In this document: positions 6,176 to 11,743 of the stretch, one piece after another
Numbering within the stretch: the first letter of the stretch is position 1
Layout of the letters: every line of letters begins with the position of its first letter
DNA from: Euperipatoides rowelli
Taxonomy: Eukaryota; Onychophora; Udeonychophora; Euonychophora; Peripatopsidae
NCBI GenBank assembly: GCA_003024985.2
Contig: PXIH01S0016574.1
Strand: one strand, 5' to 3'
Length of the DNA: 11,743 bases
The notes under the pieces: model-generated
What the model saw: the letters and a program-made list of their open reading frames with translations, nothing else
The model's database searches: none
Told to the model about the DNA's origin: nothing
Translations under genes and position numbers: made by a program

Positions 6176-6900
6176 GTAAAGGGGGCGGCTATCTCGGCAA
6201 AATTGGTGATAAATTTCTTGTAAAAGTTTAGGCTACCGAGGAAGCATCTCACTTCTTTTACAGTTGTGGGGCATGCTAGTTTTTGAATCACTTCTACGCT
6301 CTTTTCCACAAGTCTACATCCGTTTTTTATTGACCATGTGTCCTAAAGATTTTATTGATTATCTAAATAGATGGCATTTTGAAGATTTGACTGCTAAATT
6401 AACTTTCTCTAATGCTGCAAGCACTTCCTCTAACGTTTCTAAATGTTCCTCGATGTTAGGCGAATGTATGATAATATTGTCTAAGTAAACAAAAACATGG
6501 CCTTTTAATATGACATGATGTAAGCATTCTATCATTATCTTTTGAAAAATGGCAGCTGATGTTAAACATCCTTGACAAAGGCGAGTGAATGTGTACTTAG
6601 TGAAAGGTAAAGAAAAGGCAAACTTTTTCTGGGCTTCTTCTGTTAATTTGACATTAAAGTACCCGTTATTTAAGTCTAGGCTACTAAAGATGCATGTGCC
6701 AACTAGGTTCTCCAAAATATCTCCAAAGCGCATGATCGGATATTGGTCGTTCATTATTTGTTTGTTTATCTTTCTTAGTTCTAAACAAATTCTAACTTCC
6801 TTTGAATCCTTCTTAGGTAGGACCAGTACAGGGGAAATGTATGGGCTATGTACCTTTTTTATAATATCCACCTTATCTAGCTTATCTAGCTGCAGTCTTA
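6166..6900 (-). pseudogene. Element A reverse transcriptase (relic, active site changed)
   Basis: The piece at 6871-6359 carries RT fingers and palm: DIIKKVHSPYISPVLVLPKK, RICLELRKINKQ, FSSLDLNNGYFNV (first catalytic Asp), FTRLCQGCLTSAAIFQKIM (normally F.RLPFGL..AP..FQ) and VFVYLDNIIIHSPNIEEH. The active-site box YXDD reads YLDN, so one of the two paired catalytic Asp residues is Asn. A stop at 6359 and a frameshift follow; the thumb continues about 6330-6166 with [19 protein letters not shown]. Just upstream, the nine bases CTTATCTAG are repeated in tandem at 6872-6889, giving LDKLDK. The changed box and frameshifts indicate a dead enzyme. Confidence 0.92.
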
Positions 6901-6927
6901 ATGTTCATATAGGCTATGAGGGATTCT

Positions 6928-7148
6928 CTACTGTCGTTGGTAAATTGGTGTACCAGTCTTGAATTTTGGTTCATAAGGTGGTATGTTAGTTCCAGTCATG
7001 TTGGTTACAGCTTTGATTAGTATTTTTTTGTGTTTGTCAAGTATGTCTTCTAGTTTGTGTCTGTGTATATCACTCAAGCCTAATTCCTTCATTTTAAATA
7101 GTCAGTGTAATTTGTCTGTTTGGACGCTATCTTCTTTGTTTTCGAGCA
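6928..7148 (-). pseudogene. Element A protease-RT linker (relic)
   Basis: The frame 7092-6928 begins MKELGLSDIHRHKLEDILDK and continues with IPPYEPKFKTGTPIYQRQ. Helix plus a TG.PI.QR pattern is the usual segment just before Gypsy RT fingers, where the polyprotein leads into the polymerase. Upstream, LMLENKEDSVQTDKLH (7140-7093) is in a different frame. Downstream a stop at 6928 is followed, one frame on, by RIPHSLYEH, which would join to the RT start after another small indel. Confidence 0.72.
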
Positions 7149-7747
7149 TCAAGGTTCCACAGCAGAATTTTTTCTGTCCTGTGATTGGCTGTTTCGAATA
7201 TCACGTGGCTTATTTTTCTTAAACTGAAGCTTTACTGTACGATGCTCGCAATCTATCACGGCATCATACATTGCACACCAGTCGAATACAAGAATCATCT
7301 GGAAAGCGACTCTCTGCTGCAATTTCACCACACACATACCGGTTGTAACATGTTTCTATTCACAATTTTCATATTTATTAATGTTTTGAGTCCGTGCATC
7401 ATCTTTTCAGACACAGGTGACTTAATGGAGACCGCCATTGTTTTAGTATTCATTTGCCCGGCCTGAACGCAGCTCTCATCGATGAGGCAATTTTCAGCGC
7501 CAGTGTCTAAAAGTGCATATATTTTCTTTCCGAATATTTCAACTATTAATATAGGCTTGTCATCATACATATCGGAGAAATTTAAGGTGACGTTCATCTT
7601 CCTTTGCCTGTAATTATGTTTTTGCTTACTGTTCACCATCTTATTCTTACTATTCTTACTAAATGCACCCTCCGCCATCTTGTTTATCTTACTAGACTTC
7701 GCGAATGCACCTTCCATCGTTTTGTTTCGTTGTGGAGTAGTTTGCAT
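7149..7747 (-). pseudogene. Element A aspartic protease (relic)
   Basis: A retropepsin-like protease that would cut the Gag-Pol polyprotein. The first piece (7747-7325) has an N-terminal lysine-rich region, then VTLNFSDMYDDKPILIVEIF and KIYALLDTGAENCLIDESCV; the catalytic motif DTGA is intact. The second piece (7337-7149), in another frame, holds the C-terminal part: FQMILVFDWCAMYDAVID, where the family has an ILG..-type motif, then CEHRTVKLQF. The two join at a run of alternating C and A (about 7328-7337 on the plus strand), where a two-base slip explains the frameshift. The N-terminal region contains an imprecise tandem peptide repeat, EGAFAKSSKINKM and EGAFSKNSKNKM. Confidence 0.85.
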
Positions 7748-7774
7748 TGCATTGACTGAAGTGTTATGATTATA

Positions 7775-8102
7775 TCACGTTGGATTTCTCTCCTTACATC
7801 TTTCTACTGTATTTTCGTGTTTTAATATTTCCCATAGATTAGGAGATATAAACTCTGTCGGGTGTTTTACTAATTGAGATGGGTTTACTACATTTTTCAT
7901 CTCGCATCTCGACTTCGATTTATTTTTATTTTTGTTGGCTGTTTTCCAGCCTTGGTTTAATTTGGGTGGATTTCGGTTGGTAATTTTGGCATTTCTGAGC
8001 GAATTATCAATAAAGGATCCAATTTGCTTATCGATATGTTTTGATACCCATACATTCATGGATCCTACGTGTGTAGGGTACTCTAGGTTAACGGCCTAAT
8101 GT
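7775..8102 (-). pseudogene. Element A Gag-Pol junction region (relic)
   Basis: The frame 8059-7775, open upstream to about 8102, includes VNLEYPTHVGSMNVWVSKHI, then a basic stretch rich in Lys and Asn (NKNKNKSKSR) and the tail NLWEILKHENTVERC. It lies between the Gag zinc knuckle and the protease, where Gypsy polyproteins have a variable linker, and has no domain I can name. It probably belonged to the same polyprotein; a frameshift near 8090 separates it from Gag, and a stop near 7775 separates it from the protease. Confidence 0.6.
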
Positions 8103-8350
8103 TATTATTGCTACTAGGCCCAGGGTTTCTGACCATTGCCTTTTTGTAACAATCTTTCTCTAAATGGCCATTTAACTTACAAAAGTTACAATATAGGGCC
8201 TTTCTGTTAGCTTCTCTATCTTGTCTTTCCTTGTTTTGTTTTGTAAGCTCCTGCTAATCTTAGTTCCTGCAGCTGTTCCTTTATGGAGGGCTCGGCTTTC
8301 AGGCTTACTGTTACCACGCTAACTAGTTTGTTTTTCTCCCCTAGTAATTT
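8085..8350 (-). pseudogene. Element A Gag nucleocapsid region with CCHC zinc knuckle (relic)
   Basis: The clearest Gag signature: CNFCKLNGHLEKDC at 8190-8149 matches the retroviral zinc knuckle C-X2-C-X4-H-X4-C with all four ligands present. Such knuckles bind genomic RNA during packaging. Upstream is a helical, charged linker (SIKEQLQELRLAG) whose frame changes by one base before ELTKQNKERQDREANRK. Downstream are KAMVRNPGPSS and a run of Asn, ending at 8085. It lies between the Gag core and the protease, as expected. Confidence 0.9.
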
Positions 8351-8732
8351 AAATTTCATCTATATATTCTATACTTTCCTTTAAGGATATGTTACCCCTC
8401 CTAATCAATTTGATTGCTAGGTTGGACAATAGTCCTGCTCTGTAACGTTCGCTTAACATTTTATTGTACTCTACTAAGAAACTACCTGGGGGCTCACCCA
8501 GATGAAAAGCCTACATCTATAGCCAGCCGCGCTTTCGTCTAATCCTTGTTTGCAAGTATTAAATAATTTTCTCGTTTGACTTTTATTCAAGTGCAGCGAA
8601 AAAAAAAAATCTTAAATCTTGCAATCTTTCCTCTAACGTAATGAAGTTCTGGCTACCTAGTCCCGCCACGTATATGGCTTTCACCTTACCTGTAATCCTT
8701 TTCTCTAAACTTGACCTAGCTTTAGCCTCTGG
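8349..8732 (-). pseudogene. Element A Gag core, C-terminal half (relic)
   Basis: Three frames in series give a Gag-like helical text. 8732-8587 has PEAKARSSLEKRITGKVKAI and SQNFITLEERLQDLRF, then an A11 run (8599-8609) shifts the frame. About 8596-8511 has LHLNKSQTRKLFNTCKQGLD. 8510-8349 has HLGEPPGSFLVEYNKMLSER and AGLLSNLAIKLIRRGNISLK. The arrangement, helices ending shortly before a CCHC knuckle, is that of a Ty3/Gypsy capsid. Assignment as capsid rests on position and general character rather than a diagnostic motif. Confidence 0.7.
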
Positions 8733-8762
8733 CTATTTGTATTACTCATTTAGGGCCCTGAA

Positions 8763-8930
8763 TTAGGTTATGTATCTCTCTATACCGTACACGTCGCCAT
8801 CCAATATTTGGAAGGTGGCGAGTTCCGTAGACACATAGTAACCTGCCTGTGTAGCCCAGCCTTCTGGCATTTGCAAAACTACATTTGTAGGGGCCTGATT
8901 ATGATTACAGCTGCAGCAATTGTCCCTTTC
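8763..8930 (-). pseudogene. Element A Gag middle segment (relic)
   Basis: An open minus-strand stretch of 55 codons contains APTNVVLQMPEGWATQAGYY and FQILDGDVYGIERYIT before a stop at 8763. It is preceded by a TGA at 8931-8933. Its composition and position, between the coiled-coil N-terminus and the capsid-like helices, fit Gag. I recognise no specific motif; the start of the capsid core is the likeliest reading. Confidence 0.6.
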
Positions 8931-8949
8931 TCATTCTAAACTGTTTTTA

Positions 8950-9367
8950 TTAATGGATGGGTCTCTTACATTTAAGATGGGGGCTTGGATAGTCGTGAGG
9001 GCTCATTGGGCTTAAGCTACTATCGCCATACGTTAGCGCTTGTTTTGCAGTAGGGGCATGCACAGTTACGTTTGTTAACGCAAGAGGAGTCGATTCCTTC
9101 GGCTGCTCGGAATCCCCAATTTTCACATTTAAACGATCTATTGCCTCTTGTAATTTGTTTATTTGCCCGTCCTGGCCTGGTAATTCAACCTTTAACCTTT
9201 GTGTTTCCCTATCTCTTTCATCGATTTCAGCCTGGAAATCTCTTTCATCATTGGGTTGAGCCGCCTCGGCCACTGCAGCATCCGGTTTCTCGGCGGTTTA
9301 AAGAGTCTGGAAATTTGAATTGAACTTCACTATCGTCTTTTGGAGGCGACATCACATCAGATTGCAT
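8950..9367 (-). pseudogene. Element A Gag N-terminal region (relic)
   Basis: The likely Gag start is the ATG at 9367-9365: MQSDVMSPPKDDSEVQFKFP. Near 9295 a one-base shift moves into the frame reading EKPDAAVAEAAQPNDERDF, which continues to 8950. Residues such as EIDERDRETQRLKVEL and INKLQEAIDRLNVKI predict a coiled coil, common at Gag N-termini, where it helps assembly. After it comes a Thr/Pro/Ser-rich stretch, then KCKRPIH and a stop. I chose the upstream ATG because the frame is open up to it and the next bases upstream are a low-complexity A/T run. Confidence 0.7.
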
Positions 9368-9561
9368 TAAAAAAAATTGAATTTCAGAGACAAATAAAAT
9401 AGAAAAACTTTCTATTCTATCTATATGAAATATTTGCTCAAAAATAAAATATATATGTACTTTAAAAGTTTCAAAAATTCGAATGCTTGTGTGTGTGCGA
9501 AGCGTCCATACTGAAATGAGCTGATTTGTTTCTGCGAACCTTCATTAAAAGAACATAAACA

Positions 9562-9622
9562 TGGCGTCTATAAAATTTTAATGTAACTTAGAATAAAAAT
9601 ATTAATATTTACGTGGACGCCA
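9562..9622 (-). promoter_or_regulatory. Candidate primer-binding site with a downstream complement
   Basis: On the minus strand TGGCGTCCACGT (9622-9611) begins with TGG, as primer-binding sites pairing with a tRNA 3'-CCA end do. It lies about 245 bases before the Gag ATG, a plausible leader length. GACGCCA on the minus strand at 9568-9562 is complementary to its first seven bases. I could not match it to a specific tRNA, and it falls inside the LTR if that ends at 9582, so the two calls conflict. Confidence 0.3.
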
Positions 9623-10176
9623 CTTCAGAATATTTCTCTGAAGAATTTATATAATACATTATTAAAGTTTAACTTATTAAAGTTTAAAAAAAATTAAATT
9701 TGAACCAGAAGATAACGTAAAATAGCTCAAAAATCCTGCCGTGCTAGTTAAAATTTTACTCTTATGTCCGATACCTAAAAATTAACGCTTTGCCGAGCTG
9801 ATCATAGTCCTCCTCATAAGGCTTCCCTCCCCCCTAATTGTCCTTATTCTATCTCGAGGAAGACTATATTTTCGTTAGAAATTTTAATTTAGACCTCGGT
9901 TCAGTTCATTCTAGGGTTAGCGTGATTGAACTTACTGAGGTGGGAGGCCTGCTTTAACTTATGCCACTCACAAATTATCTAAAATTAGTCAAGTCGTATA
10001 AGCTTGGTGGCCACATTTATAGCTTCAACAGAGAGCAATACTGGCTTCCGCCTACCGCCTTTGGATACTGGCTAAATGCAACCCTGACTTGGAAATGTCT
10101 CTAATATCTCCCATGATTCGTGAAGGATACGTTGCTCTGCCAAGGCATTAACGGGCCCATATGAGATACTGTTACA
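9582..10176 (-). repeat. Candidate 5' LTR of element A
   Basis: On the minus strand the segment begins TGTAAC at 10176 and ends GTTACA at 9582, giving the TG...CA ends and short inverted repeats common in Gypsy LTRs. Internally a TATAAATG motif lies at 10021-10014 on the minus strand. It is upstream of Gag in the right place and of normal size (595 bases). Against it: no second copy was found in the window, no clear primer-binding site follows 9582, and the 3' boundary could instead be near 9623. The call is tentative. Confidence 0.33.
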
Positions 10177-11560
10177 GACTACGGAGACATATTCCGGGGA
10201 TAATTACCAGATAAATGCCATATTTTTATCATTAGTCTCTGATTGCACTTACATAAAAATGCTCAAAATAGAATAACTAATTGTATCACATTCATATGTA
10301 AGTCTAAGTAAAGAGAGGCTACCCCAAAATTATAACATTTACCGAAAACGGGTCAGTTTGTGCCGAGTTTTATTGAATCTCTTACATGGGCTAGGACCCA
10401 GCACAAACTGACGAAAATTAAATAGGAAAGCTAACTAAACCCTAACTTAATAACTTAATTAAAATTCAGTCAGGACCGGCAAACTAGGAGCTCAAAAGGA
10501 AGAAAGGGGGACCAACCCTTTATTATTTCTGTCCTGATAGAAAGAACAGGTACCACCTTTATCTCACGTACATAAGAAAAGGCCATCTGTAGATAAAAAT
10601 AAAAATTAATTAAATAAAAATAAATTAAGTCATTTCAATATCTAGCCTACACACACACAAACAACCGTCTATTTTAGCAAATCATAGTGTTTATTTGCTT
10701 AAAACAAACATCGACACAAAAATCCATTCCCCATTATATAAAATTACAATTACAATAGAAAAACCCTTAAACTTTTAGATAAAATTATCACGCCTGGCCA
10801 GAAAACGTCGCAAAGGAATAGAATGACAGAGAGATAGATAGAAGGGACATAGGCCAGGGAAAATTGAAAAAAAAAAGGGAAAATTGAGAGTTCTTAATTA
10901 ATAAAGTCTGTAGGGGCCAAATTGGATGGAAATGGTAGAGGAAGGGGATATTCAGCAGTGCTAACAGTCTATAATCGGCACTCTAGAACTGGACGATGAA
11001 CGCTGTAAACTACGATGTTGGAAATATAGTTAAAGCTATTAATTAACGAAACTTATAGACTGGTCATCAGCGGTTGTTAACGGCATCTTTCTGTCGTTCT
11101 ATCTCTTCATGATCTAAAATGTGTTAAAATTTGGAATAGATCTTTTAGACTCGAAGATCTGGAGGTTTTCTGCCTCGATTAAGCTTTGCATTAGCTTTAA
11201 TACTGGGTCAGTTGCTAGAGGTGATCTTCAAATGTTGAATTACTTTTGATAGGTCTCCACATTGGCAACCCTTGTCATTATTCAGATGAGGATGACATCC
11301 AGATAAAAGAGCGCCCCCAAACGAGAAGAGCAGTAACTAAGATTTCTTAAAATTTCATCTTCTAATATCCAAACTTGTTGCTATGAAAACTTAGCTTTAA
11401 CTTTACATTTTAAGATTTATTCAAGTAGCTTTAACTATGTTGATTAATATAAATTGTCAAAATTTGTAATTCTATATCTTTTTTGTCTCTTTACAGACTG
11501 CATTGCTTTGCTTCCACCATACATGAAGAAGGACATATTCTACATCTCTAAGACAATACA
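10177..11560. other. Non-coding right flank
   Basis: I found no gene or coding relic on either strand in these roughly 1.4 kb. Visible features are a long-spaced hairpin at 10352-10412, purine-rich stretches near 10494-10511 and 10820-10890, a short direct repeat GGGAAAATTGA at 10857-10867 and 10877-10887, and a small CA run near 10651. It is ordinary AT-rich intergenic DNA as far as can be judged. Confidence 0.45.
10352..10412. repeat. Inverted repeat with 12-base perfect arms
   Basis: GTCAGTTTGTGC at 10352-10363 recurs as its exact reverse complement GCACAAACTGAC at 10401-10412, with a 37-base spacer. The arms lie in mixed-composition DNA, so chance is less likely than for AT-rich palindromes. 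It could form a stem-loop or be the ends of a tiny degenerate element. No flanking duplication is obvious. Confidence 0.65.
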
Positions 11561-11615
11561 ACTCTCAGTGTACATGATTTGAACATTTTTCAAAATTTTC
11601 AATTTTTTTACTTTT

Positions 11616-11743
11616 TTCAAAAAATTTCTAAGTTTTTTTGCGCATGCCCATCCAAGATGGCCACCATCCACCATTTTGAATAAATTTAAAAAAAATTTCA
11701 AAATTTCTAAGTTTTTTGCGCATGCGCATCCAAGATGGCCACC
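11616..11743. repeat. 78-bp tandem repeat (start of an array), cut by the window end
   Basis: Two copies are visible, offset by 78 bases: the block from AAATTTCTAAG through CATCCAAGATGGCCACC ends at about 11664 and recurs at the window edge (11743). The unit joins an A/T-rich half with a GC-rich core. The core of the second copy holds TGCGCATGCGCA (11717-11728), a perfect palindrome; the first has one change, TGCGCATGCCCA (11639-11650). A weaker, T-rich partial copy may precede at about 11565-11615. The array probably continues beyond the window. Confidence 0.85.

Larger units (their letters stand above)
1343..9367 (-). mobile_element. Element A: decayed Ty3/Gypsy-type LTR retrotransposon, interrupted
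   Basis: The minus strand reads Gag, CCHC zinc knuckle, aspartic protease, RT, RNase H, integrase, in the Gypsy/Metaviridae order (integrase after RNase H; Copia elements have it before RT). Excluding the foreign block 2558-5419, the coding part is about 5.16 kb, a normal length for gag plus pol. It is broken by a dozen or more small frameshifts, several stops and substitutions in catalytic residues, so it is a dead copy. A candidate 5' LTR lies at about 9582-10176; no 3' LTR was found. Because A is colinear on both sides of 2558-5419, that block is best read as an insertion with loss of about 40 codons, unless the assembly is wrong. No envelope gene was seen. Confidence 0.9.

Noticed and set aside
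6585-6962. A 125-codon plus-strand open frame opposite the RT
   Set aside because: It is antisense to a clear reverse transcriptase with conserved motifs; its own translation is hydrophobic and serine-rich with no domain, so it is a shadow frame.
10494-10511. Purine tract AAAAGGAAGAAAGGGGGA resembling a polypurine tract of a plus-strand LTR element
   Set aside because: No plus-strand pol lies upstream and no LTR start with TG follows directly, so there is nothing else to support an element end here.
1-11743. tRNA genes, CRISPR arrays and bacterial-type operons
   Set aside because: No internal tRNA promoter-like B box in a foldable context, no regularly spaced repeats with unique spacers, and no prokaryotic gene organisation were seen; all coding relics are eukaryotic retroelement pieces.

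Overview
The window looks like AT-rich, gene-poor nuclear DNA from an animal, most likely an invertebrate (inference; no taxon-specific gene is present). No host gene, tRNA, rRNA or CRISPR array was found. It is dominated by decayed transposable elements, nearly all on the minus strand.

Element A is a nearly full-length but dead Ty3/Gypsy-type LTR retrotransposon on the minus strand. Its order from high to low coordinates is: candidate 5' LTR (about 9582-10176), leader, Gag (9367-8085, with a CCHC zinc knuckle), Gag/Pol linker, aspartic protease (7747-7149), RT (7092-6166), RNase H (6175-5653), the integrase N-terminal side (5652-5420), then a 2.86 kb interruption, integrase core (2557-2070), integrase C-terminal domain and an acidic tail (2075-1343). 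Many 1-2 base frameshifts, a few stops and damaged catalytic residues mean it cannot be functional. No matching 3' LTR was found.

The interruption inside A's integrase zinc finger has two parts. Element B (3719-5418) is an internal piece, from RT thumb to integrase C-terminus, of a different Gypsy-type element in the same orientation. Next to it lies a 1159-base non-autonomous DNA transposon (2560-3718) with long terminal inverted repeats and TA duplications. B meets A exactly at an undetermined base (5419). On its other side B meets A across the transposon. The order is therefore A | N | B | transposon | A, and this is the most informative structural feature of the window.

The flanks are non-coding. 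The left flank (1-1342) holds a TATA-like motif, an undetermined base at 763 and a run of short palindromes at 964-1138. The right flank (10177-11743) holds a 12-bp-arm hairpin and ends in a 78-bp tandem repeat whose unit carries NRF1-like and YY1-like motifs. I see no new gene system; the interest lies in the nested and chimeric transposon structure and the tandem repeat.
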